Source: Collinsella sp. AM18-10 (GTDB taxonomy: Bacteria > Actinomycetota > Coriobacteriia > Coriobacteriales > Coriobacteriaceae). From it: a DNA stretch of 64,000 nt. The stretch is from contig NZ_QRJO01000002.1 of NCBI RefSeq assembly GCF_003471585.1, positions 62,001-126,000 on the forward strand. Direction: 5' to 3'. The position numbers were made by a program, and so were the translations under genes. Below the pieces are notes generated by a model. That model saw nothing but the letters and a program-made list of their open reading frames with translations, searched no databases and was not told the origin of the DNA. Shown in pieces: positions 7,809 to 15,842 of the stretch; positions within the stretch are counted from its first letter, which is position 1; each line of letters opens with the position of its first letter.

Positions 7809-8573
7809 ATGATAGGGATCGGGATCGATATCGGGTCTACGGCGGCTAAGGCTGCCGTGGTCGATGGGGAGGGTTCGGTGGCGTGGGCGTGCGTGCAGCC
7901 CACCGGGTTCTCGTCGGTCGATGCGGCCGAGCGCCTACGCGGTGAACTCGCCGCAGCCGGCTATGACGTGACGGGCGACGATGTTCGCGTGGTCGCGACT
8001 GGCTACGGCCGCATCGCGGTGCCCTATGCTCACAGGGTCGTGACCGAGATCACCTGCCACGGCGTCGGTGCCGTGCGCCTGTTTGGCGAGCGGGGCACGG
8101 TGATCGACGTGGGCGGCCAGGACACCAAGGTCATTCAGCTTAAAAGTGGCCGCGTGGCCAAGTTCGCCATGAACGACAAGTGTGCCGCCGGCACGGGGCG
8201 CTTTCTGGAGATCATGGCCGACCGCCTAGGCATTTCCCAGCAGCAGATGGCCGACCTGGCGCGTTCCGGCGAGCCCACCAAGATCAGCAGCATGTGCACG
8301 GTGTTTGCCGAAAGCGAGGTCATCAGCCTGATCGGTCGCGGTGAGCCGCGCGAGAACATTGCGCGTGGCGTGATCGACAGCGTGGTCTCGCGCGTGGCGA
8401 CCATGGCCGGGCAGGCCGCGGGCGCCCCGTACTACCTGACCGGTGGCCTGTGCGAGAACGCCTTCGTGGTGGAGCGGTTGGGCGAGCTACTGGGGTCGCC
8501 GGTGACCACCTCGCCCCAGGCCCGCTTTGCCGGTGCCATCGGCGCGGCGATTCGCGCACAGGCGCTCGATTAA
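7809..8573 (+). CDS. Acyl-CoA dehydratase activase (HgdC/YjiL-type ATPase)
   Basis: ASKHA-fold ATPase that holds a [4Fe-4S] cluster between two subunits and injects electrons into the double-cubane reductase on ATP hydrolysis. The 254-residue product shows GIDIGSTAAK (phosphate 1), IDVGGQDTKVI (phosphate 2), and the two cluster cysteines in NDKCAAGTGRFLE and SSMCTVFAESE. YYLTGGLCEN is the adenosine-binding segment. Length and motifs match HgdC and YjiL closely. It lies between the two reductases and selD, with a strong AGGAGAGAG ribosome site. It presumably serves both reductase paralogues, since no second activator is present. Confidence 0.92.
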   Translation: MIGIGIDIGSTAAKAAVVDGEGSVAWACVQPTGFSSVDAAERLRGELAAAGYDVTGDDVRVVATGYGRIAVPYAHRVVTEITCHGVGAVRLFGERGTVIDVGGQDTKVIQLKSGRVAKFAMNDKCAAGTGRFLEIMADRLGISQQQMADLARSGEPTKISSMCTVFAESEVISLIGRGEPRENIARGVIDSVVSRVATMAGQAAGAPYYLTGGLCENAFVVERLGELLGSPVTTSPQARFAGAIGAAIRAQALD

Positions 8574-8643
8574 TGCATCGGCCGTGGGCCTGCATTCATG
8601 CGTATACTGGGAGGAAATGATTGACCGATGAGAGGGGGTATCG

Positions 8644-9693
8644 ATGCCTGACGATCAGATGAAGCTCACGTCTATGACTGCCGCGAGCGGTTGAGCCGCT
8701 AAGTTGGCTCCTGGAGCCCTCGCCCAGGTCCTGGGCGACTTACCCAATGTGCATAACGACAACCTGCTCGTGGGGTTCGATACCTCCGACGATGCGAGTG
8801 TCTTCCGTGTTGGCGATAATTTGGGCCTCGTGCAGTCCATCGACTTCTTCCCGCCGATGGTCGACGACCCGTTCCTGTTTGGCCAGATCGCCGCGGCAAA
8901 CTCGCTGTCGGACATATACGCCATGGGCGGACGACCGAGCCATGCTATGAACCTGCTGTGCATTCCCAATTGCCTGGGTGTTGAGGTTGCCGGGCAGATT
9001 TTGGCGGGTGGCGCCGACAAGTGCGTCGAGGCTGGCTGCACCATCGCGGGCGGCCACACCATCAACGACGACGAGCCCAAGTACGGCCTGTCCGTGAGCG
9101 GCTTTGTCTCGCTCGACCGCATGCTCGCCAACAGCGGCGCGCGCGTGGGCGATGTCCTACTGCTGACCAAGGCGATCGGCTCGGGCATTATCACCACGGC
9201 CATTAAGGGCGAGCTCATCGAGCAGGACGAGGCCAGCCGGATGTTTGATTCTATGCGCACCCTCAACGAGGCCCCGATCCGTTTGGCCGAGGGGCTCGAA
9301 CTTCACGGCTGCACCGACATTACGGGCTTTGGCCTGATTGGGCATGCGTGCGAGATGGCCGAGGGCTCGGGCGTGCAGATTGAGCTTGCGTCGGGGGCGG
9401 TGCCTCTCTTTGACCAGGTGCTCGACATGGCGCGTCTGGGCATTATCCCCGCTGGCTCCTACCGCAACCAGGACTTCTTTGGCCCGCGCGTGGCGGCCGA
9501 CGATGACCTGGAGCCGGGCATGCTGGATGCGCTGTACGATCCGCAGACCTCGGGCGGCCTGCTCATCGCAGCGCCTGCTGCCGATGTGGATGAGCTTGCG
9601 CGTCGCCTGCATGCCGAGGGGCGCATCGCGGCCGTTGTCGGGCGCGTGTGCGAGGCGGAGCCGGGCGGTCCTGCCGTCCGCGTTGTTCGCTAG
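8644..9693 (+). CDS. selD: Selenide, water dikinase containing selenocysteine
   Basis: Makes selenophosphate from selenide and ATP, the donor for selenocysteine and other selenium modifications. Reading from ATG 8644 meets an in-frame TGA at 8692-8694 that falls exactly at the catalytic position: residue 17 (SGU) followed by Lys20, matching Cys17/Lys20 of E. coli SelD. The frame then stays open for 333 codons through the family's HTINDDEPKYG and DITGFGLIGHA motifs. The TGA is therefore read as selenocysteine rather than being a truncation, supported by hairpins just after it and by selA, selB and tRNA-Sec in the same window. Strong AGAGGGGG ribosome site. Product 349 residues including Sec. 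Confidence 0.95.
8706..8738 (+). promoter_or_regulatory. Candidate bacterial SECIS of selD
   Basis: After the UGA (ends 8694), GGCTC (8706-8710) pairs with GAGCC (8714-8718) around a CTG loop about 17 nt downstream, the usual SECIS distance. A second perfect stem follows, TCGCCCAG (8720-8727) with CTGGGCGA (8731-8738). Either could be the SelB-recruiting element; the first is better placed. Confidence 0.6.
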
Positions 9694-9754
9694 CCCGCAC
9701 GTTTATGTAACTGTTTGCCGTTCTCTAGAACGGCTCTTTCGAAAGGAATTTGCT

Positions 9755-10381
9755 ATGTCTACCAAGATTGAAGTCAATGCCATGGGCGATGCCTGCCCGC
9801 TGCCCGTCGTCAAGACGCTCAAAGCTCTGAAGCAGCTCGATGGCGAGGGCGCCGTCGTGACCTCGGTCGACAACGAGACCGCCGTCAAGAACATCTCCAA
9901 GATGGCGCAGGAGAAGGGCTGCACGGCCTCGGTCGAGAAGGTTTCTGACGCCGAGTGGCACGTGACCGTGGCGACCTCTGGCGCCATTGCCATGGCCGAT
10001 CCCGAGCAGGATGGCGCTGCCTTCTGTGATGCCAGCGCCGGCAAGGGCAGGCTCGTCATTTCCGTCTACACCGACTGCATGGGCCGTGGCGACGACGAGC
10101 TGGGCCACAAGCTCATGAAAGCGTTTATCTTTGCCGTGACGCAGCAGGAGGAGCTGCCCGCGACCATGCTGTTCTACAACGGCGGCGCCAAGCTCACCGT
10201 TGAGGGCTCGCCGGTGCTCGACGACCTGAAGGGCCTGGCCGAGCAGGGTGTCGAGATTCTCACCTGTGGTACCTGCCTCGACCACTATGGCATTAAAGAC
10301 CAGCTTGCGGTGGGCGAGGTCACCAACATGTACGTGATCGTGGAGAAGATGGAGCAGGCCGTGCGCGTCGTGCGCCCGTAG
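9755..10381 (+). CDS. yedF: Selenium-metabolism sulfurtransferase-like protein YedF
   Basis: TusA-like protein proposed to carry selenium or sulfur as a persulfide or selenide. The 208-residue product begins with a TusA/SirA domain containing the GDACPLPVV motif (Cys about residue 14). It ends with a DsrE-like domain containing VEILTCGTCLDHYGI, two further cysteines near residues 172-175. This two-domain layout is the one found in genomes that use selenium. It lies 61 bp after selD with a GAAAGGAA ribosome site, and the DUF3343 gene follows. The biochemical role in selenium delivery is established by co-occurrence only; function here is inference. Confidence 0.88.
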   Translation: MSTKIEVNAMGDACPLPVVKTLKALKQLDGEGAVVTSVDNETAVKNISKMAQEKGCTASVEKVSDAEWHVTVATSGAIAMADPEQDGAAFCDASAGKGRLVISVYTDCMGRGDDELGHKLMKAFIFAVTQQEELPATMLFYNGGAKLTVEGSPVLDDLKGLAEQGVEILTCGTCLDHYGIKDQLAVGEVTNMYVIVEKMEQAVRVVRP

Positions 10382-10400
10382 CGTATTGGTTGGAGTTGCC

Positions 10401-10652
10401 ATGAGGGAGAAGCGCCCGGCGCTTGTCATCACGTTTCCCACCACGGCGGCCGCCATGGGCTGCGAGTCCCTGTGCATCGAGCGCGGCCTTCCCGGGCGAA
10501 CGATTCCCGTGCCCGGGGAGGTCGCTGCCGGCTGTGGTCTGGCGTGGAAGGCGTTGCCTGCCGATGAGGAGCTGCTGCGCGGCGAACTCGCCGCGGCGGG
10601 CGTTCCTACCGAGGGCTATACCGTGATTGATATGTGGGAGGTCGTGCGATGA
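10401..10652 (+). CDS. DUF3343 protein (putative Se carrier-like)
   Basis: Small 83-residue protein of the DUF3343 family, which recurs beside selD, yedF and PLP enzymes. It has the family's pattern: ITFPTTAAAMGCE near the N-terminus, GLPGRTIPVPGEV in the middle and AGCGLAWK, with cysteines at about residues 18, 22 and 44 that could bind selenium or sulfur. It overlaps the next gene by four bases (ATGA), so the two are translationally coupled. A longer paralogue is encoded at 38354. Precise function unknown. Confidence 0.82.
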   Translation: MREKRPALVITFPTTAAAMGCESLCIERGLPGRTIPVPGEVAAGCGLAWKALPADEELLRGELAAAGVPTEGYTVIDMWEVVR

Positions 10653-11788
10653 TCTACCTGGATAACGCGGCGACGACCATGCACAAGCCTCAGACGGTCA
10701 TCGATGCCGTGACGCAGGCGATGTGCTCGCTCGGCAATGCCGGGCGCGGTGCCACGTCGGGTGCCCTCGATGCCGCTCGTACGATTCACGCTTGCCGTAC
10801 CAAGCTCGCGCGCCTTTTGGGCTGCCCGAGGGCGGACCATGTGTGCTTTACGCCCAACTCCACGGCTGCGCTCAACACCGCCATCAATGGCGTGGTGCGT
10901 CCCGGTGACCGCGTGGTCACGACGGTGCTTGAGCACAACTCGGTGCTGCGTCCGCTCAATCGCTTGGCGACGGAGCAGGGTGTGACGGTTGAGCATGCGG
11001 GCTGCGACGCGAACGGCGCGCTCGACTACGACGAGCTCGAGCGGTTGGTCACGCCCGGTACGCGTGCCGTGGTGGTGACGCACGCTTCCAATGTGACCGG
11101 CAACGCGGTCGACATTGCGCGCGTGGCGGCCTTGTCACATGCCGCGGGTGCGCTTGTGATCGTCGATGCCTCGCAGTCTGCCGGCACGGCGCATATCGAT
11201 ATGCAGGCCATGGGGCTCGACGTCGTATGCTTTACCGGCCACAAGGGGCTCATGGGACCCCAAGGCACCGGCGGCCTGGTCGTGGCGGAGGGCATTGACG
11301 TGGCTCCGTGGGCCATGGGCGGCACGGGTGTGCACAGCTTCGATACGCTGCAGCCGCTTGGGTGGCCCACGCGCCTTGAGGCGGGCACGCTCAACGGTCA
11401 CGGCATCGCCGGCCTTTCCGCTGGTCTCGACTTTATCGAGACCCAGGGTGGGGTCGAGGCGATTGCGGCGCGTGAGCGCGCGCTTGCCGAGCGCTTCCTC
11501 GCCGGCGTTCGCGAAATATCCGGCATTGCGCTCTACGGTGCGTTTGACCAGCCCGTGCGCTCTGCGATCGTGTCGCTCAACGTGGGCGATATCGATTCGG
11601 CCGAGATCTCGGATGCACTCATGCAAGGGTGGGGGATTGCGACGCGCCCCGGCGCCCATTGCGCTCCGCTCATGCACCGTGCATTGGGGACCGAGCGCCA
11701 GGGCGTCGTCCGCTTCTCGTTTGGGTATTTCAACACGAACGAGGAAGTCGATACCGCGATTGACGCTTTGCGCGATTTAGCCTGCTAA
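10649..11788 (+). CDS. Class V aminotransferase, cysteine desulfurase/selenocysteine lyase-like
   Basis: PLP enzyme of the NifS/SufS/CsdA group that strips sulfur from cysteine or selenium from selenocysteine. 379 residues. It begins MIYLDNAATT, has the PLP-binding lysine in CFTGHKGLMGPQG (about residue 199) and the mobile-loop cysteine in RPGAHCAPLMHRALG (about 337), as in desulfurases. Its place at the end of the selD-yedF-DUF3343 run, coupled to DUF3343 by ATGA, suggests it supplies selenium to SelD rather than acting in general Fe-S assembly; that is inference. A terminator follows. Confidence 0.88.
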   Translation: MIYLDNAATTMHKPQTVIDAVTQAMCSLGNAGRGATSGALDAARTIHACRTKLARLLGCPRADHVCFTPNSTAALNTAINGVVRPGDRVVTTVLEHNSVLRPLNRLATEQGVTVEHAGCDANGALDYDELERLVTPGTRAVVVTHASNVTGNAVDIARVAALSHAAGALVIVDASQSAGTAHIDMQAMGLDVVCFTGHKGLMGPQGTGGLVVAEGIDVAPWAMGGTGVHSFDTLQPLGWPTRLEAGTLNGHGIAGLSAGLDFIETQGGVEAIAARERALAERFLAGVREISGIALYGAFDQPVRSAIVSLNVGDIDSAEISDALMQGWGIATRPGAHCAPLMHRALGTERQGVVRFSFGYFNTNEEVDTAIDALRDLAC

Positions 11789-11803
11789 AGCGTATATACT
11801 TGC

Positions 11804-11832
11804 GGGACGGGTCTTTTGCCCGTTCCGTTTTA
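11804..11832 (+). terminator. Terminator/attenuator before brnQ
   Basis: GGGACGGG (11804-11811) pairs with CCCGTTCC (11819-11826, one G-T wobble), followed by GTTTTAGTTT. It closes the selenium module and lies in the brnQ leader. Confidence 0.7.
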
Positions 11833-11855
11833 GTTTCGACCCGAAAGGTGGTCCC

Positions 11856-13214
11856 ATGGCTTCATCCGCCTCGCGCGGTCTGCGCTCCGACCATGTCGTC
11901 ACCGTCGGCATCGCCCTGTTCTCGATGCTCTTTGGTGCCGGCAACCTCATTATTCCGCCACTGCTGGCGCTGCAGGCAGGTTCTGCCACGCCGGTCGCCA
12001 TGCTCGGCTTTCTGATTGTCGCCATCGGCCTGCCCGTCATGGGCTTTATCGCCGTGGCGCTTGCCGGAACGGCACGCGAGCTTGCCGGCCGCGTGCACCC
12101 CAAGTTTGGCGAGTTCTTTGTCGCGGCGGTGTATCTGGCCATTGGCCCGTGCCTGGCCATTCCGCGTACGAGTTCCACGGCCTTCGAGATGCTGGTGCCG
12201 CTGCTACCCGGGGGCGTCTCGCTCGGTACGGCTCGCCTGGTGTTTGCCGTTGGCTTCTTTGTCGTCGCGTTTGCGCTCACGCTGCGCCCGGGTGTCATCA
12301 CACGCGTGCTCGGCCGCATTACGGGCCCCGCACTCATTGCGCTCATTGTGCTGGTCGTGGGTGCTGCCGTGATCTCGCCGCTGGGACCGGCTGCCGCGCC
12401 TCAGGCTCCTTACGATGCGGGCGCCGCCGTGCAGGGCTTTCTGACTGGCTATCAGACCATGGACCTGCTCGCGTCGCTCGCCTTCGGCATCATCATCGCC
12501 GAGACCATCCACGAGTTGGGTGTCACCGATGACAAGCGCGTCGCTTTTGAAATTTCGCGCTCCGGTGTGATCGCCGGCGTGCTCATGGCCATCATCTACT
12601 GCGGCTTGGGCCTTGCCGGTATGCAGCTCGGCACCGTGATGCCCGACGCTACCAACGGCGCCGCCATCCTCGCCCGTTCGGCCTCCATGCATTTTGGGCT
12701 TGCTGGCACGGTCGTGGTCTTCGCCATCTTCTTCCTCGCCTGCATGAACGTGTGCATCGGCCTCATCAGCTGCTGCTCGCGTTACTTCTGCGAGACGTAT
12801 GTGGTCGAAGGGGGAGCGGAGGCCTCTGAGGAGGCCATGCGCCGTCCCTTTGCTGTGCTCGCCTTTGTGTTCGCAGCGTTTTCGTGCGTGCTCTCCAACG
12901 TGGGCCTCGACGTGATCCTTATGTTCTCGGTGCCCATGCTCAACGCTTTGTACCCCGTTGCCATCGTGCTGGTGCTTATGGGCCTGGTGCACGGCTTTTG
13001 CGACGCTCATCCGCAGGTGTGGGTCTGGGTCGGCGGCGTAGTCGCTGTGCAGAGCGTGATCACCTCGGTCCGCGATGCGTTCTTTGCGGGAGCGTGGCTA
13101 CCGTTTGATGTGCTGCCGCTGGCAGACATCGGTGCCGCGTGGGCGCCGGTCGCCGTAGTTGCCTTTGTGATCGGTCTGCTCCATAGTCGTTTTGTTGCAC
13201 ATTCGAGGAGCTAA
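11856..13214 (+). CDS. brnQ: Branched-chain amino acid:cation symporter (LIVCS family)
   Basis: Integral membrane importer for leucine, isoleucine and valine, driven by a sodium or proton gradient. The 452-residue protein has about 12 hydrophobic segments and the family start, with GIALFSMLFGAGNLIIPP in the first helix and the conserved LAIGPCLAIPRTSSTAFEM region around residue 100. It is a single gene behind a terminator, with a weak AAAGGTGG ribosome site before ATG 11856. It is not functionally tied to the selenium genes upstream and probably marks a return to housekeeping content before the tRNA pair. Confidence 0.92.
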   Translation: MASSASRGLRSDHVVTVGIALFSMLFGAGNLIIPPLLALQAGSATPVAMLGFLIVAIGLPVMGFIAVALAGTARELAGRVHPKFGEFFVAAVYLAIGPCLAIPRTSSTAFEMLVPLLPGGVSLGTARLVFAVGFFVVAFALTLRPGVITRVLGRITGPALIALIVLVVGAAVISPLGPAAAPQAPYDAGAAVQGFLTGYQTMDLLASLAFGIIIAETIHELGVTDDKRVAFEISRSGVIAGVLMAIIYCGLGLAGMQLGTVMPDATNGAAILARSASMHFGLAGTVVVFAIFFLACMNVCIGLISCCSRYFCETYVVEGGAEASEEAMRRPFAVLAFVFAAFSCVLSNVGLDVILMFSVPMLNALYPVAIVLVLMGLVHGFCDAHPQVWVWVGGVVAVQSVITSVRDAFFAGAWLPFDVLPLADIGAAWAPVAVVAFVIGLLHSRFVAHSRS

Positions 13215-13225
13215 GGCATCAATGC

Positions 13226-13254
13226 TTGCACAGGCGGGGAGTCTCCCCTATAAT
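13226..13254 (+). promoter_or_regulatory. Promoter of the tRNA-Pro/tRNA-Gly pair
   Basis: TTGCAC (13226-13231), a 17-bp spacer and a perfect TATAAT (13249-13254) lie about 50 bp before tRNA-Pro, a strong consensus promoter fitting a stable-RNA operon. Confidence 0.8.
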
Positions 13255-13305
13255 TTCCTTCGCTTTGGGACACGCAAGGTTTAGACCTTAGCTGCTCAAC
13301 ACCTT

Positions 13306-13382
13306 CGGGACGTGGCGCAGTTTGGTAGCGCGCCTGCTTTGGGAGCAGGATGTCGCAGGTTCAAATCCTGTCGTCCCGACCA
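13306..13382 (+). tRNA. tRNA-Pro (anticodon TGG)
   Basis: Complete 77-nt cloverleaf: acceptor CGGGACG/CGTCCCG, anticodon stem CCTGC/GCAGG around loop TTTGGGA with TGG, T-arm GCAGGTTCAAATCCTGT, and an encoded 3' CCA. Confidence 0.97.
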
Positions 13383-13388
13383 TATCTT

Positions 13389-13462
13389 GCGGGCGTAGTT
13401 CAATGGTAGAACCCCAGCCTTCCAAGCTGATGACGCGGGTTCGATTCCCGTCGCCCGCTCCA
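13389..13462 (+). tRNA. tRNA-Gly (anticodon TCC)
   Basis: Complete 74-nt cloverleaf: acceptor GCGGGCG/CGCCCGC, anticodon loop CTTCCAA with TCC, T-loop TTCGATT, encoded CCA. It starts 6 bp after tRNA-Pro, so both come from one transcript. Confidence 0.97.
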
Positions 13463-13473
13463 TAAGATAGATG

Positions 13474-13510
13474 AATGGCTCTGGTTCCTTCTGGGACCAG
13501 AGCCATTTTC
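13474..13510 (+). terminator. Terminator after the tRNA pair
   Basis: AATGGCTCTGGTTCC (13474-13488) pairs with GGGACCAGAGCCATT across a TTCT loop and is followed by TTC, giving a 15-pair stem. Confidence 0.85.
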
Positions 13511-13557
13511 GTAAGTGTACGGGGTGACGGGAATCGAGTCCGCCCCGCGCTCCACCT

Positions 13558-13626
13558 AAGTTGCGGTGAAATAGTTCCTGGTTTTGGGCTTTTAAGGGTT
13601 ATTCGGGAACTATTTCACCGCAACTT
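13558..13626. repeat. Palindromic element, family P, copy 1 (GTTCC subfamily)
   Basis: Perfect 21-bp inverted repeat: arm AAGTTGCGGTGAAATAGTTCC (13558-13578) and its complement (13606-13626) with a 27-nt centre. One of five copies in the window that share GTTGCGGTGAAATA ends; this is the GTTCC-arm subfamily. It lies just 3' of the gene at 13689. Confidence 0.9.
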
Positions 13627-13688
13627 ATTGAGGCCGAGTTGGTTGGGCCGATGTTAGGTTCTGTTGTCGAGAAGATGCGTGCCGTTGG

Positions 13689-14684
13689 TCAGGAGTCGGC
13701 GTAAGGTTTTGTTGTCGGAATACCATAGCCGCGCATCATGGCGCCAAATGCTTCGACATCGTAGGTGTCTGACAGCTTGAAATGTATGACGTTATGACCC
13801 ATGGCGCGAAGGTTTGCGTCGCGTATGAGGGCAGCTCGATAGGTCTTTGCTGCAGTATGTTCCGGATCATTTTGAGCATCGTCCTCAAACTTGCCTAGTC
13901 CATGAAGTTCGGCAAGCATCCAAGAGCCGTTCGGCATCTGCCATCCGTAGTCGGCCAGATAGTAGCCGGCGTTCCCCGGCCGTGTTATCTCAACCTGTAG
14001 TTCGGGCGTGGTGACGCCGGCAAGAATCATCGCCGCCCTTGCCTCCGATTCGCCACCGTTGTCCGATTGACCGTCCATATACTCAAAAACATCAAACGCA
14101 CGCGCGATGCCGTGCAGCCCTCGGCAATTGGCCTGCGCGTATGCCCGCAGTTCTTCGCGCTCGACATCGTACTCACGGGCCAAGCCATCGACATAACCTA
14201 GCGCATAGCGAAACGCGGTCGTTCGGGCGATATCGACAACCGTTCGATACGGATCCGTCAGCGTAAACGGACCGAGCTGCCACACTTCGCCCGCCCGCCA
14301 GCGACGATACTCAACGAATTCATACGTATCACGCCTGGTAGAACGCGGCAACAGCACTTGCACCTTGTCGAGAAGCGTGTGTGCAGAACCGATGCCATAG
14401 AGCAGTGCCGCTGTTGCTCCGCAAAACACGGCATCCGGTTCAACGATCGCAATGGCGGATGCCAGCTGAAAAATTCGACCTTCTATACCAAGTCCATTCC
14501 AATATGCAGGGTCGGCATAGACGTGGTTATAGAGTCGAACGATCATTTGTTTTTTCATGAGTGCGTAGGCGCATCGTTCATCCCATTTTTCCGTAGCTAC
14601 AAACAGGCGCCCGTCATGATGAGCCTCGAATATCGAGAAGAATAGCTTTACCTGTGGTTTAGTACAGCGGTCATCGTTACTCAT
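13689..14684 (-). CDS. AbiEi-like / DUF559-like protein, solitary
   Basis: A 331-residue protein resembling actinobacterial proteins annotated as AbiEi-family antitoxins. The N-terminal half has a helix-turn-helix-like region and a middle domain including AVFCGATAALLYGI and FTLTDPYRTVVDIAR. The C-terminal ~110 residues resemble a Vsr/DUF559-type nuclease fold (AELHGLGKFED, then EHTAAKTYRAALIRDANLRAMGHNVIHF). The acidic residue usual in that motif (E.DG) is a His here, so nuclease activity is doubtful. No AbiEii toxin gene adjoins it, so classification as a true antitoxin is uncertain. It is flanked on both sides by family P palindromes, suggesting an accessory insertion. Confidence 0.6.
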   Translation of the reverse strand: MSNDDRCTKPQVKLFFSIFEAHHDGRLFVATEKWDERCAYALMKKQMIVRLYNHVYADPAYWNGLGIEGRIFQLASAIAIVEPDAVFCGATAALLYGIGSAHTLLDKVQVLLPRSTRRDTYEFVEYRRWRAGEVWQLGPFTLTDPYRTVVDIARTTAFRYALGYVDGLAREYDVEREELRAYAQANCRGLHGIARAFDVFEYMDGQSDNGGESEARAAMILAGVTTPELQVEITRPGNAGYYLADYGWQMPNGSWMLAELHGLGKFEDDAQNDPEHTAAKTYRAALIRDANLRAMGHNVIHFKLSDTYDVEAFGAMMRGYGIPTTKPYADS

Positions 14685-14868
14685 TGGCGACCCCAGGGCA
14701 TTGAGAGGGAATGAATGACATCAAGCTATCGCATATTCATTCTGTCGGAGCTTGCCATGAACTGACCAAAAGCTTGACGGTGCAGGTCAGGGGCTTATAA
14801 CGGAGCTGGGTACATCGGCAAACGGTCGATAATGGCCTTTCGGCGGTATTAAAACCTGCCCTTACAGA

Positions 14869-14937
14869 AAGTTGCGGTGAAATAGTTCCTGAAAAGCTCG
14901 AATAAGCCTAAATCCAGGAACTATTTCACCGCAACTT
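14869..14937. repeat. Palindromic element, family P, copy 2 (GTTCC subfamily)
   Basis: Perfect 23-bp inverted repeat, arms 14869-14891 and 14915-14937, total 69 bp, the same arm sequence and total length as copy 1. It sits between the AbiEi-like gene and the PIN toxin gene. The remaining intergenic DNA (14685-14868) shows nothing else definite. Confidence 0.92.
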
Positions 14938-14982
14938 AGGAGGGGATGGGGCTGAAGGGAGGGCGATGCCGTTGTCTGTCGG

Positions 14983-15438
14983 TTAGTGGCGGGATTGGTG
15001 GCGGAGCTTGTCGATAGTGGCGTCGGTGCTTCGGCTGCGGGCTTCGGCTGCGGTTTGGCGCTTGCGGCGGTAGTCGATCATGCCTTGGATGATGGGCTTG
15101 CCAAAGCTCACGACATCATCGTTGTAGATGGCGGTTCGGGCTGCGAGGAGGCAGTCGGTAAAGTCCATATGGGTCTTGCCAAAGAGTTTGACGGCAAGGG
15201 CGACAACGGTGGGCTCGTCGACCATGACGTCATCGAGCAGCCTTTTCATAGCCGCAGCAATCTCAACGCGGGGAACCTTATAGACGTCGCGCAGCGTGAC
15301 CACGACGCGCGTGATGATTTCGGGGTAGACACGAGCGGTGCGCGTGGCGATGACCTTAGCGGCGCGTGGTGACAGAACTTCGTCGTCGTCAAGCAGGTAG
15401 CGTAGGATGACGGTCTCGTCGATGATGGTGCTACTCAT
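14983..15438 (-). CDS. PIN-domain toxin of a type II toxin-antitoxin pair
   Basis: Putative ribonuclease toxin, 151 residues. The N-terminus IIDETVILRYLLDDDEV and the later DFTDCLLAARTA match PIN domains, whose clustered acidic residues bind Mg or Mn at the RNase site. The usual Asn of the DxN start is changed (DET), a mild oddity. About 30 basic residues follow the domain. The gene overlaps the end of the upstream antitoxin gene by 8 bp, the classic co-translated arrangement. Which RNA it cuts is unknown. Confidence 0.8.
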   Translation of the reverse strand: MSSTIIDETVILRYLLDDDEVLSPRAAKVIATRTARVYPEIITRVVVTLRDVYKVPRVEIAAAMKRLLDDVMVDEPTVVALAVKLFGKTHMDFTDCLLAARTAIYNDDVVSFGKPIIQGMIDYRRKRQTAAEARSRSTDATIDKLRHQSRH

Positions 15439-15754
15439 GGATATCTACTTCCTCGGGACCCAAAATCGAATCGTCGCTTTCCGTAGCAAGGTATTCAATC
15501 CAGGCATTGCGTTCCTCAGAGCGGCGATTGGGGTCCCCATATGCTTTGAGCGATCCATAGGCGGCGGTGCCGTCCTTTGAGCGCACGGCGACTGGCTGAA
15601 AGGGGAGTTTGCGCATCAAAATGCTCTGCGCGACAAATAGGCGGACGGCCTCGGCGAGCGAGGTGCCCATGGCGTCGTAGAGGCGCTCGGCATGCTGCTT
15701 GTCATCTTCGCGGATGCGCACCTGCAGGATGGCTCTTTTTTGAGTCGATGACAT
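15431..15754 (-). CDS. RelB/DinJ-like antitoxin
   Basis: Ribbon-helix-helix antitoxin, 107 residues, expected to bind the PIN toxin and repress its own promoter. The start ILQVRIREDDKQHAERLYDAMGTS and LAEAVRLFVAQSI fit the RelB/DinJ DNA-binding domain; the acidic C-terminus would contact the toxin. The ATG at 15754 was chosen because the complementary strand carries GGGAGG six bases upstream; a longer frame to 15781 adds nine residues without a ribosome site. Confidence 0.8.
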   Translation of the reverse strand: MSSTQKRAILQVRIREDDKQHAERLYDAMGTSLAEAVRLFVAQSILMRKLPFQPVAVRSKDGTAAYGSLKAYGDPNRRSEERNAWIEYLATESDDSILGPEEVDIHE

Positions 15755-15842
15755 CGCTGGCCTCCCTTTATTAGCGTGCAATATGGATGGTCAAATACGG
15801 CACGTGCCGATACTTGGCAATCATATATCCAATACTTTATTG

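Noticed and set aside
8692..8694. Truncated selD with start at about 8704
   Set aside because: The preceding 16 codons with a strong ribosome site and the catalytic position make the TGA a Sec codon.
13288..13506. Small minus-strand frame across the tRNA pair
   Set aside because: It is the antisense of two tRNAs, a known source of false proteins.
13558..14937. A composite transposon made of two family P copies around the AbiEi-like gene
   Set aside because: The ends are palindromes, not transposon-type terminal repeats, no target duplication is apparent and no transposase is present.
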